Shown piece after piece: positions 22,414-33,520 of a stretch of DNA of 64,000 bases. How positions within the stretch are numbered: the first letter of the stretch is position 1; every line of letters begins with the position of its first letter. Under the pieces are notes generated by a model. That model made no database searches and had not been told where the DNA came from. It saw only the letters and a list, made by a program, of their open reading frames with translations. Position numbers and translations under genes: made by a program. Location of the stretch: NCBI GenBank assembly GCA_025529335.1, contig JAMYHX010000223.1, positions 1 to 64,000 on the forward strand, read 5' to 3'. This DNA is from Rhizopus sp. PT2906 (lineage: Eukaryota; Mucoromycota; Mucoromycetes; Mucorales; Rhizopodaceae).

Positions 22414-23759
22414 ATGACTAGTTATAATAGAGAAAAGCTCATCAACTACTTTAAAGCCAATCTATGCATGCTTCCTACAGGTTATACTGCTACAGAGACA
22501 AACAGGTATTAAAAGAAGAAGAAAAGGTGTATTCAGTGACATGTAACGCGTATATATAAAAAGGATGACTTTGGCATTCTTTTGTTTAGGAGCTTTAACT
22601 TTACTAGGGGAACTAGAGAATAATATCACGGAACAAAATAGATTAGACTGGATAGATTGGGTTTATGCACAACAGCTACATCCAACAGAAAATGACGATG
22701 CTAATGACGCTGTTTGTGGTTTTAGAGGATCATCTTGGTCAGGAAGATCGTTTGACCCTCATGCTGTAAAAAAAAGAGAAAGGGAGAAATACAAAAGTAA
22801 ACTGACCAAATTATAGACAACTTGCTCTCATGTGTCCTATGACTCTGGTCATGTAGCAAACACATACACTGCTCTCATCAACCTTTTGCTATTGGGTGAC
22901 GATCTATCTCGTGTCAATAGAAAAGCCATCACGAATACACTACGACATTTACAACAGCAAGACGGAAGGTTGAGTGTATATAAGAAAAAATGAGAATATG
23001 AAGCTGTGTGTGTGTGTGTATGCACCTATTAACAGGAGTGTCATTTTTAGCATTGCTCCTACAGTTGGAAGCTTAGAAAGAGACGTTCGATTCATCTATT
23101 GTGCGTGTGCTATATCTTATATACTGAATGATTGGTCTGGTATTGATCGAGAAAGAGCACTGGATTATATTATTCAACTTCAGGTATATATATATATATA
23201 TACTTAGTCAAGACATCTTCAAACTACTGACGGAACACAGTCCTATGAGTATGCCTTTGCTCAGTGCCCAAAACAGGAAGCACACGGAGGTTCGACCTTT
23301 TGCGGAACAGCTGCATTATCAATAATGGGAAACCTCGATGAAGGTATTTTAAATAAAGATCAACTCGTTCAGTGGTGTCTGTTTCGTCAAATCGGTGGAT
23401 TCCAAGGTAGACCAAACAAGCTGCAGGATGTGTGTTATGGGTTTTGGATAGGTGCATCTTTGGCCATGTTGGATAGCTTTCATCTTGTCAATTCTGATGC
23501 ATTAAAAGAGTTTCTCTTACAAAGCGAATCACACGTAGGAGGATTCGCAAAGGACCCTGAATCATTTCCAGGTAATATCAATACACACAAAACATAAGGA
23601 GATATTTATATAAATATAGATGTATTACACTCTTATATGGGAGTTGCTATATTGTCCTTGATGAATGAACCCAACGTTCAACCCATTCATGCTGCATTAA
23701 ATATGCCCCTTTCAGCCTATAAACATTTAAAAGAAAATACAATATTTTGGAAACAATAA
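22414..23759 (+). CDS. CDC43: Geranylgeranyltransferase type I beta subunit
   Basis: Exons 22414-22505, 22564-22765, 22817-22968, 23051-23183, 23241-23571 and 23620-23759 encode 349 residues. The enzyme attaches geranylgeranyl to CaaX proteins such as Rho GTPases, with the shared alpha subunit. Prenyltransferase beta repeats are visible: VCGFRGSSW, LLLLGDDLSRVN, RFIYCACAISYILNDW, HGGSTFCGTAAL, GGFQGRPNKLQDVCYGFW and LHSYMGVAILSL. Zinc ligands expected in this fold (Asp and Cys of DVCY, His of LHSY) are present. Its stop lies only 2 bp from the convergent PMS1 stop. Confidence 0.95.
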
Positions 23760-23761
23760 AA

Positions 23762-26435
23762 TCAACAAAACATCGTTCCCTTGAAGCTAAACTCTCGTTT
23801 TCTCGTTTGCTTCAACTGGGAAAGACTTAGCAAATGACGCATAGTTGGACGACCATGTGGGCAATTCCATGGCTGGTCAATTTCACCCATGTGTCTTATA
23901 ATCTATAACAAATGGTAAACAACAATTGTTTTATCTACAACTCATCCTTACCGTTGTCATCTTGTTCTTTGTCAAAGACTGTCCTATCCTCACCGCCTTA
24001 TGACAAGCCATTGAGGCAAAGATGGCTCTATTTCGGCTACATCGAACCATCTCATCAGGATGCTCGCTCAACAAATGGATAATTTCGCTTATATCCTTCT
24101 TATCCAACATTGCTCTCTTTGTCACTGGCTGTGATAAAACACGTATACGCTTCGTCGGTTCATTATCAGGCAATACTTCAATATCAAACCCATTCGCTTT
24201 AAAGACATCCAAATGATCCATGACGACAAGCTCTTCAGCAGCACTGAGATCAAGAATTTGTGGACTATGGATATATCATTAGCTTTGGGATAAACAAGGA
24301 GGGGCCTATTTTGCAACACTTGCCTTATTAGCTTTTGACTATCAACTCGTACTGTCTTTTGTAAAGTCTCAAAGTTGTACTTTTCATCAGACGCATGTTG
24401 ATCAATAATATAGAGGTCTTGATCATCTAGTGAAGCAATCACAAAGCCAAGGTTGAACTGTCCAAGCACTTTCATCCTTGCAAAATCCGACTTATGGATA
24501 ACTCGGTTTAGGGCCTCCGTTGCTTTGTTATTGTCTTGAACGTTTTGAATACTAGCATCTATTAGGAAGTCATCTGATCTGTTGTCTATAGGCGCTGTTT
24601 GTTCTTTTATAGGAATATTAACAAAGTCCTTTATGGTCACAGTCATGGATCGACCATTGGTCTTCCAGTGCCCCTCATAGGATCTGATGTCTTTATGTTG
24701 TTCAAAGTGTTGACAGCTATCTGTAGCTGACTGTTCTTCTTGAATATCCACAGCCATAGGCTGAGTCATGTCGTTTATGAGTGTGATTTCACTAACTTTT
24801 CTCTGAGCGGTATCTATGGCTATAACATCAGGTTCAGTCACAGCTTCAGATATGCTTGATATGGATGCAACTGATGATATTTCTGAAGCTTGTAGTATAT
24901 CGTTATTCCCCATAATTGGTGGTTTGTCTGATTGATTGTCGTACTCTTCTGTTAATTCATCCACTTCTTCATCATCTAATCTTGGTTTTTTTAACAGGTA
25001 ATCTTTGATGTTGCCTGTTTCACTACTAGTAGTTGTCTTGGTATAATTTCGCTTGCCAAGGTTGGTATCATACATACTCTTGGGTCGATAGTGGCTCCCG
25101 CTAGCCAATGCAAACGATTGTAGCGACACCTTTGGCATGGTTGTTGTTGTAACAGTCTCTTCTTCTGTCGTTGTCAAATCATTTGTTTGGAACGTCGATC
25201 GACTAGGTTCCAAAAAACCTTTTAGTTGTTCCATGATTATCTCGGCAATCTTGTTTTCTTCATGGATAAAGATCGTTCGTTTGTCAGGGCTCACGTTCAC
25301 ATCATAAACATCAGTTGGTATTTTGAAATTAGCAACAATAAATGGGTATTGGTTTGTAATAAACGAACGATAGATTTCATTCAGGGCTTTGGCCATCTTT
25401 TACAAAAAAAAAAAAGTTATAGTTCGACATACCACAGAACGAATGTTGTTTACCTTTGGTAATATACATGGTCTACCATTCACATAAAAGTATTGACGAT
25501 CTGAACTACTTCTGCCCAACCCCCACTCTGGTCTGGATATGAATCCTTCGACAGAACCTTGCCCTAAAAGACTCTCGAGGCTTATCTCAAAAGGAGTGAT
25601 CTGGGAAACGATCTTTGATCCAAATATATTCGACATATTGTCTCTCATGTCTCTATTCTTGTTTGTAGACATCACTTTTGTACTCGGTCTATCCTATATT
25701 AGTCCTTTTTTTTTTTTTTTTTGAAAGTTGTCTTCTTACTTGTTGCCTGATTGATTAAACACTGAAATTTTAATGTTGCAGGATATAATAGAATAAGCTT
25801 GTAGAATGGCCAATGCCTTTCCATATTCTTTTTTGCAGTTTCTTTTAAATTCCTTTTGTCTGACAGGCAGTGAATGAAATATGTTTGTTAATTGAACAGT
25901 TGTTCCAGTCTAGGATATGTGTTATTCATTTACTTTTTCTTTTACAAGCAACTTACTGAGCGAGCAATAGGTGTCTTTGATTTCAACTTTCCATTATCGT
26001 CATATTCTAGCTTCATGCCCATAGGTGCTTGTTCTTTAGTAGCTGTGATCACAATCAATTGTGAAAGTGCACATAGTGAACTGATTGCTTCTCCTCGGAA
26101 TCCAAATGTTGCAACTTTCTCGAGATCTTCGAACTGACTAATCTTGGAAGTATAGTGCTTTAACGCCAATGTTTCATAATTAACAGGATCAATGCCAGAT
26201 CCGTCATCACTGACTTCGATGCCTTCAACTCCATAATCCTTAAATTTGATGTCTGATGCAATATTAACATGACGTTTTCTTTCTTTTTTTTTTTTCTCGC
26301 TTTATTACCAATACAACTGGCACCAGCATCAATACTGTTCTCAACCAACTCCTTTACTGCAGTTGCCAAATCAAGCACAACTTGTCCAGAACAGATTCTG
26401 TGCACTGACTGCTTATCAATAGCACTAATTATCAT
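23762..26435 (-). CDS. PMS1: PMS1 (human PMS2-type) mismatch repair endonuclease subunit
   Basis: Seven exons (26435-26309, 26252-25957, 25909-25740, 25688-25454, 25396-24324, 24264-23952, 23902-23762) give 784 residues. The GHKL ATPase motifs are ELVENSIDAGAS, DDGSGID and TFGFRGEAISSL. The C-terminal endonuclease metal motif DQHA-x2-E-x4-E reads DQHASDEKYNFE, followed by ACHKAVRIG and CPHGRPTM, so this is the catalytically active MutL-alpha partner of MLH1. A low-complexity Ser/Thr/acid linker lies between. Intron 5 (24323-24265) begins with GC (AAG|GCAAGT), and only this splice restores the conserved LISPQILDL. The start codon is 25 bp from the ALG5 stop on the same strand. Confidence 0.95.
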
Positions 26436-26460
26436 TTTTTTTTTTTGTAAAAAGAAAGAT

Positions 26461-27510
26461 TTATTTTTTCTTTCGGACAGTCCAAAAACCCAAGATGTAA
26501 TTAAGTCTAATCAATAACAGGTCAACTGCCATCTTTATAGAATCGACCATCAGATTGACTTTTGAACCGTCAATTTCATGCCATGTCACTTGCACTTCTG
26601 CAATAGGAATATTTTGTTGCTGAGCAATGATGAGACACTCAATGTCAAAGATCCATCGTTCGACGTGCATATTGGGGAATATGATTTGTGCTGATTTACG
26701 TGTGAATAGCTTGAAACCACATTGAGTATCTTCAATTCCGCGAATGCCGAGAATATAGACCAGTAGATGAAAGCCTCTCATCAGCAAGTTACGAATGAAT
26801 GATCTCTTGACAACAGCTTCAGTAGATACAAGATGAGACCTTGATCCGACAACAACAGCATAATCATCCTTTTGAATGTGAGCAAGTTCTTCAAGTAGCT
26901 TATCAAGATCGGAGAATTTAGTTGCACCATCAGCATCTACCATCAGACAAAGTTCACCACGACAACCCAAGATTCCCTTCAAGGGTCATTAGCATATTAT
27001 ATATATATGTATATATATATATCATCTTATTACCTGAGTTACTGCTCCTCCTTTCCCTCGATTTTTCTCCATGGCAAGAATACGAATATCAACATGCGGA
27101 TATTTCTTTGCAAAACCCATGGCTACCTCAATAGTATTATCTCGACTTCCATCATCCACAATAATGATCTCATAACTATAATCCTTGTCCATCTCTTTCT
27201 TTTGCTCTAAAAACTCAACTGTTTCCTTCAACATCTTTGGTAGTCGTTTACTTTCATCATATGCAGGTACAATACAGGATAACTTGACAGAAGGCTCATC
27301 GAATAAATCCGGTAAGGGCTTTCTCTTCTCTGATGACGCATCTCGATAATATGTTTCGTTTTCTGTTCTTGGCCTTGGTTTAGGTGAAAATAATAAAAGA
27401 AAACCAATTATCTATGCTTTTATATTAAACTACTGTTTATATATATTAATAAAACTTACAATAGATATAATAGTAACCAGGAGAATAGAGATGGCGTCTA
27501 GCAGAGACAT
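26461..27510 (-). CDS. ALG5: Dolichyl-phosphate beta-glucosyltransferase
   Basis: Exons 27510-27460, 27411-27034 and 26976-26461 (phase 0 throughout) encode 314 residues. ALG5 makes dolichyl-phosphate-glucose for the last steps of the N-glycan precursor at the ER. A signal-anchor segment (residues ~4-26, Ile/Leu/Val-rich) precedes a GT-A domain with LSCIVPAYDES, IIIVDDGSRDNT, NRGKGGAV and the metal-binding region VDADGATKF; GSRSH and EDTQCGFKLF are also typical. The length is close to yeast Alg5 (334). Confidence 0.95.
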
Positions 27511-27647
27511 AGTGTGATTTTTATGTATATATATGTGTATGTCCTCTATCTGTGTGTGTGTACTTGACCGCCAAGAACAAGAAAGAGAGAAAGAGAAGAG
27601 CTTAATTTAAATCAAAACGTGTTTTAAGCTCTTTAGGCTGGCCAATT

Positions 27648-29029
27648 AAATTTTAGCACACTTATTTCTTCCTTGGAGTTTCAATTCCTCCTTTACACAC
27701 TTTTTTATATTTATATCTTTGGAAGCTGACGAGAAACAATATCCTTTGGATAGCGTTACTAATTTTGATGAATATTTATACCTTAAACCACCTGAACGCG
27801 AGCAAAAGGTCAGTTCCGATATTCAAAAAGATGAAGTACTCTCCAAGAAGAAAGTTAAAAAAGGAACCTACAGAGTTTATGGTGATGATATCAAGGAGCA
27901 CTTCTTTTATTTGATATATGAGAAAGGCTTGACAGCAGGAAAATAGCTAAATATCTCTCGTCACACTACTTACAGCTGGTTTGAAAAAGATCAAAAAGAA
28001 TCTGAGGAGAATGCTTCCAATGAAGGTAAAGTCAAAGCCGGAAGACCTGCCACTTTAAATGACGAACATCAAGCTTTTCTTGGGTGGGAGTATAAAGACT
28101 TCCCTTCCGCAACTCTGGATCAAGCTATGGAAAGCCTCACTAATGAGCTTAAAGACTTGAAAGTCTCGAAGAGCGCAGTTCATAGATTTATGACTGAGAA
28201 ACGTGCTTTGACTCTCAAAAAAGCATACTTTCATTCAATAGAAAGAAATTCTCCTGAAAGTATTGAAAAGAGATATACTTGGGCTCAAAAGTGGAATGAA
28301 AGTGATATGGATCACGAAAGCAACTGCATGCTTGTTGATGAATCTGTTTTTCATATAAACCTAAAAAGAACCATGGCTTGATCAAAGAAAGGAACTCGAG
28401 CTGAAGTTATTCAGCCTACAACAAGAGCTAAAACAACCACCATATTGGGTGCTATATTCCCATATGATGTTGTTAATATCAAAGTAAGAAGACCAATGGT
28501 ATCTTCAAAGAAGAGAAAAGTAAATGGAGCTGCAGCAAGAAGAACAATAGGCACAGTTACTGGATACTATTTTAATTTTATTGCAAGTACATTAGATATC
28601 TTGGATAAACATGAGGAATTCAAAGGCAATTACATTGTGATGGATAATGCACCAATCCATACAGCGGAAGATATTGAAAAATATATAGTAAGACGTGATT
28701 ATGGATGTGTCTATCTTCCACCTTATTCACCTGAATTAAATCCAATTGAACAATTTTGGTCCGTTGTTAAGAGCAAATTGAAGAGAGAAAAGCTTCTGGA
28801 TAATGAAACTCTAACCAGTAGAATCTCTGAAGCTTGCAATAGGGTGCTTCTCAGTGACTTAAAGGGCTTCTGCCGCAACTCAGCTTCTTAAATTTGGCGC
28901 ATTTTGTGCCAAATAATCCGTGCCAAAAAAGATTTCTATTTGTGCTGAATTTAAATTAAGAGTACCAAAAAAAATATATCAAAGTGTGCTTGTGTTTTTT
29001 TTTTTTTTTTTAAAGTGTGCCAATAATTT
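27648..29029 (+). mobile_element. Tc1/mariner-like DNA transposon copy with degenerate inverted ends
   Basis: The left end AAATTTTAGCACACTT (27648-27663) is an imperfect inverted match to AAGTGTGCCAATAATTT (29013-29029); the shared core is GCACACTT. TA dinucleotides lie at both edges, as expected for Tc1/mariner insertion, but exact element borders and the duplicated TA cannot be fixed by eye. A second AAAGTGTGC sits at 28981-28989, so the right end may have a direct subterminal repeat. The insertion lies between the ALG5 promoter and the Zn2Cys6 gene. Confidence 0.6.
27719..28891 (+). pseudogene. Tc1-like DDE transposase, inactivated
   Basis: One continuous frame codes ~390 residues but is interrupted by TAG at 27944-27946 and TGA at 28379-28381, and no ATG is available at its 5' end (the frame opens with TTG). 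There are no frameshifts. A helix-turn-helix region with GRPATLNDEHQAFL precedes a DDE domain with CMLVDESVF, IVMDNAPIHT and PPYSPELNPIEQFW; 34 residues separate the second Asp from the Glu, the DD34E spacing of Tc1. Both stops could derive from C-to-T type transitions (for example CAG to TAG, TGG to TGA). The copy cannot make a full transposase as read. Confidence 0.85.
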
Positions 29030-29135
29030 CGGAAAAAGTGCATGGAACAAATTTTTTAGTCATTAATTTCTTCTTTAAACACATACACATACACACACAC
29101 ACTTTTCTCTCTCTTTCTCTGTTATTCCAGCTAGA

Positions 29136-32100
29136 ATGGATCATTCATACTCTCATCATAGAATAGTGTCATCAGATTATCAGCGAAGTCCAACATATAA
29201 TCTGCCACCGTTAAGACCAATACAACCTTATCCGTATCCAATGTATTATCCAATGCAGTTGCCAGGGAAACCGGACGATCATCCAAATAAACGCAAACGT
29301 ACAAGTAGAGCATGGTACATATAATGTTTAATTTTTCATACCCTTATTTATACAGCATATACCATTTAGTGATGTATGTAGACGAAAAAAGATAAAATGT
29401 GAACCAACTGGTCTCGCTGATAAATGCAAATATTGCCAAAGTGCGCATTATGAATGCACATTTAATCACACGTAAATAAGAACAATGATCATGTAAACCC
29501 ATATTGACATTCTATAGGGCGAAAAAACGTGGACCACCTAAAGGGTAAAATAAGTTATATATACTTGATAAGATAAAAACTAATATATTGCCCTCTCAGC
29601 TATGTTGAAGTATTGGAAACTAGATTGAAAAAGATGGAGACCATGTTGGACGAATTGGCACAAAAAAAGACTGACAGTATACCTCCCCCTGAGAAGAGTC
29701 ATGCATCCAGTGATACGAGCCCCCCAGGTGCCGAACGGGTTACACGACGAGATAGTGAAGATGAAGCGTTTAGCAAAGACCCAACTGAAAATGTGATCAC
29801 CCTCAAGGAAGACAACGGTCAAGAATATACAATACCAGTCGAATTGTTATCGATAGCCTCGGAAGGAAGCATGCGATACGTATGCGAACTTAGCTCATTA
29901 CCTAAAATGCTACGAAAAATTGATGTGAACAATGACCGGCTCGGAAGGAGATTTAAGCGATTGGGTGACAGTATGTTTGAGTATGAACTTAGCCCTAATA
30001 TATCAAATCAGCAGTTACTTCAGCGCCTTGGTGCATTGAATCCTGGAGAAAGTATAAAGGGCATCAATGATTGGATATACAGAGCGACTGGTGTTGATAA
30101 AACGACAAGTGACGCCTTGCTGAAAGTGTAAGATGTTTACAATGCTAATACTACTGATATTAATCAGGAAAAGAGAGTAGATACTTTGCCTATATTCATC
30201 CAGTACTGCCTGTACTCAACAAAGTGCTCTTCTTGAAGCAGTATCGTGGACAAATTGATCAGTATCCCGCTGCACCACTTTTGAATTCTATCTTTGGTGC
30301 TGCAGTTCGTTATATTGAAACCTGCAAGTCGTTTGGTGATGAAATACCTTACTGTAGTCATATCGAACTAAAGAAAGGCTGGTCCGAGCAGCTCTTTGAG
30401 AATGTAGTGACTCTTTTAAAAGATCGATACTGTCCATCCATATCAACTATTCAAGCTATTGCCATTGCTAATAATAACAGAGCAAGCTGGGATGAAAAGA
30501 TCGCAAGTTCATGGCTGCTCAATTGTGTGGTAAGTCGTGTATCTCTCTCCAATTAGTTCTCTTATTTATTTATCTAGGCGGTTCGTATGGTAAGGGAGGG
30601 AGACTAAACATGCCATCACTATGTCATTAAAACTGTAACGTAGGCACAACATGTTGGACTGCATCGATTAAGCGATCGATGGCCGATCCCCGAGAGCGAA
30701 AAAGAGGCGCGTAAGCGAATATGGTGGTCAACTTATATCCTTGATAGATGGTCTGCTGCAGCCACGGGTAAACCTCAGACGATCTTGGATGAGGATTGTG
30801 ATGAAAGCTATCCCAAAGATTTGGCAAACCAGGAAGAAGTGATGGACGATCGTGATCAGACAATTCCGACATTTCCATCCTTGGATAAAAATATGGCAAA
30901 GAAGGTGAAAGGTGAAGGCATCCCTCTTTATCAACCCTTTGTGCAAATCGCCAAGCTTTCGGAAATCTTGGGCAAAATTCTCCAGGGCCTTTATACGCCT
31001 TTAGCCAAGAAGCAAAGCCAAGAACACGGTAGTGATGCAATTGTTACTTACTTGGATAGGGCTCTGTCAGAATGGAGAGCGGCTTTGCCCCCCTCATTAC
31101 AGTTTTCCAATAGCACACATAGACCTAATGCTCAAGGAAACGCACCACTTATGTCTATGTCAGGTAAAAATGATACTATTGCACTGAGAAAAGAATTAAT
31201 CTTGTCTTTTAGCCATCATTCATCTCAGTTACTATACACTCTTAATCCTTCTTCACCGACCCTTTATTGAGAATGATGAAGACAATCGTTCGTCGCAGTC
31301 TTCTCTGAATATATGTACAAACGCAGCGACATGTTGTATAGAGGTTGCCGAAAAGATGCATTACCGAGATTTTTTACTTGTCTCTTGGAACTTTGCCATA
31401 TACCCAGTGTTTACAGCTTCGTTGATTCACATTTACAATGCTACCAACAAAGATCGTGATACTGCAGAGGCTGCAAAATCAAATTTGGCAAAGGCTGTCT
31501 GCGTTGTTGAAAGGCTCGCCAAGGTGTCCATTAACGCTTCTAAACTTCATGGTTTGCTTCTTGAACTAGCAAAGGCGCGTGGAATTGATATACAACAAGA
31601 TAAACATGCGACTAAACCTGACCGAAAGCGAAAGAAAAAAGGGCCACGGGAAGCATTTGATCAAGAGCCGGCGAATCAACATCTTGCTCTTTGTTCTTCT
31701 CCTTCTGGAACATCGCCTAATCCTGGTAGCTCAATCACCATGCTCTCTGATACTGAAGGATGCATACCGTCAAGTCAGTCATGTTCATCAGCAGATGACT
31801 GGATTAATGGCCTTCATTATAATCAGCAGCAACAACACCAGCAACAGCCAGCAGCCCCAAACTTATTGCTAGAAACAGATCCATTTTCATTAAGGCAGTT
31901 TAATCTACCACAATATGAACAGGCAGCAATGAATGGATTGCCCATATCTAATGGCGGTAGTAGTAATCATAGTGCTATGATGCAGTATCAGCAGCCAATG
32001 AATAGTATGTCGTTTAATGCAGCAGATAGCTTATTATTAGGCTCACCTTCACTTATTATGAGCAATACACAGTACAACCCTGTCATGTCAACTCAACATC

Positions 32101-32228
32101 ATCAACAATCACCGATGACAACGTTTAGAAACAGACCAGATAACCCTTTTTGGGCAATGCCCAGCAGTATGGAATTGGATGAATGGATGGCTTATTTATT
32201 ACCAGATCAGCATATAAATAGGCAATAA
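29136..32228 (+). CDS. Zn(II)2Cys6 transcription factor, fungal-type
   Basis: Eight exons (29136-29314, 29370-29471, 29518-29544, 29600-30127, 30181-30529, 30578-30589, 30644-31163, 31213-32228) encode 910 residues. The zinc cluster is at ~60-94 with spacing C-x2-C-x6-C-x8-C-x2-C-x6-C, preceded by a basic KRKRTSR and followed by AKKRGPPKGYVE and a short coiled coil (dimerisation). A fungal-specific transcription factor domain follows (FAYIHPVLPVLNK, HVGLHRLSDRW, RIWWSTYILDRW, LHRPFIEN). The C-terminal ~180 residues are Gln/Asn/Ser-rich, a likely activation region. Exon 6 has only 12 nt (Ala-Val-Arg-Met). The target genes cannot be inferred from sequence. Confidence 0.92.
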
Positions 32229-32410
32229 CAATAATAATAATAGTAACAATAGTAATAGTAGTAATGATAACGCTTATGTTGATAATGGCTATTCAGGGCT
32301 CATGCGATAAAAGTACACAACAAAGAGACTTGTACATATATATATATATATATATACATATGTGTGTATATATAAAAAATAAAAATACATGGTTACAACA
32401 TGTTTATGCC
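32229..32410. other. Convergent 3' region with short repeats
   Basis: 182 bp between two convergent stops. It contains an AAT/AGT triplet-rich stretch just after the Zn2Cys6 gene stop and a (TA)n run at ~32338-32356, likely within the 3' UTRs and polyadenylation region of both genes. Confidence 0.6.
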
Positions 32411-33427
32411 TTAAGCTTCCTCTAGTGAAGTTTCTAGCTTACTCTGAGCATCCACTTGACCTGCATGCCCTTGTTTGCCTGTCTTTCGAGCAACAAAATC
32501 ACGAACAAAGTGAATCAACCATTGAATGAAAAAGGAGGCAACGACAATTAAGCCTACAGCAACATACCATATTGCTGCGCGTCCACCCTGACTCCAATCC
32601 AAAAATGGATATACCCAAAATCCTTGACTGTTAAAAAGGTTAAATCTTTGTCTTTGTTTGCTTATTATATACTTACGTGACATGAATGATGAATGTCATA
32701 CACATGTACAGGATCACGGTAAACAAGACAGGCAGGATCATACGAATGAACACTTTTTGTCTGCCGAGAATGACATCAAAGATCATGAGGAAAAATGAAA
32801 CGCCGTGGACTGAGGTGTTTATCCAGGCAGAAACACCAGATGCTATTGTGGAACAAAGGCAGGTGAGCTAAATCCTTACATTTTTTAAAAAAAAAAAACA
32901 TTACTTGCTGAGCCGTGTAGAATGCTCCAATAAACAACAGGTGTGACAATGCTATATTATATATATTAGAGAAAAGATGGCTGTAGAGCAAAGAATAGCT
33001 TACTTGAAAGTGATCACGGTGTGATAGAGGTAAACATAAAGATAATTAAGAATGGTGAATTGATTAAAGTAGAAATCTAAGCTTTTTGAATGCAAGTATC
33101 GAAAGTGGTATACAGTGGAGGTCTATATGTAATATTAAATAATTTCATCAAATACAAGAAGGCTGTGCTTACAACCAAGTATGCATGGAGACCGATGAAG
33201 GTTAAGTGAGTGAACATGTCGAAAAAGTACTTCATATATGGCCCTGTCACTCCAATATATGTCCAAATGACAATGGTAGAATAAAGGGTGATGATGAAGC
33301 GAATGATGAAAAATGCCTTTGAAGACATCCAGTAAGAGGTTACTGTCGCTTCGGGAATGAATTGATCAAACCCAAACCACCTTATGATTGCATAATTTGA
33401 AGGCGGTAGTTTCTCGTCTTGATACAT
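32411..33427 (-). CDS. Multi-pass membrane protein, FAR-17a/AIG1-like
   Basis: Exons 33427-33173, 33122-33004, 32951-32905, 32842-32677 and 32627-32411 encode 267 residues. About six hydrophobic segments are visible. The stretches VVYWSILHGSA, INTSVHGVSFFLMIFD and GFWVYPFLDWSQGG are typical of the FAR-17a/AIG1 group, whose animal members AIG1 and ADTRP are threonine hydrolases of fatty-acid esters of hydroxy fatty acids; a Thr and a His in the TSVHG region fit but do not prove such a function. The ATG at 33427 is chosen because the frame upstream starts only with a non-ATG codon. It lies 93 bp downstream of the TMEM62-like gene stop. Confidence 0.62.
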
Positions 33428-33520
33428 GAAAGAAAAAAGAGAAAGAGTGAGAGAGAGAAAAGCACAAGCAAATGGTTTCAAAGGGAAAAGAAAGAGACAA
33501 TAACTTTTATTCTTGTGTTA

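Noticed and set aside
26436..27510. ALG5-PMS1 as a functional operon
   Set aside because: Close spacing is real, but the functions (dolichol-glucose synthesis, mismatch repair) are unrelated and no transcript evidence is available.
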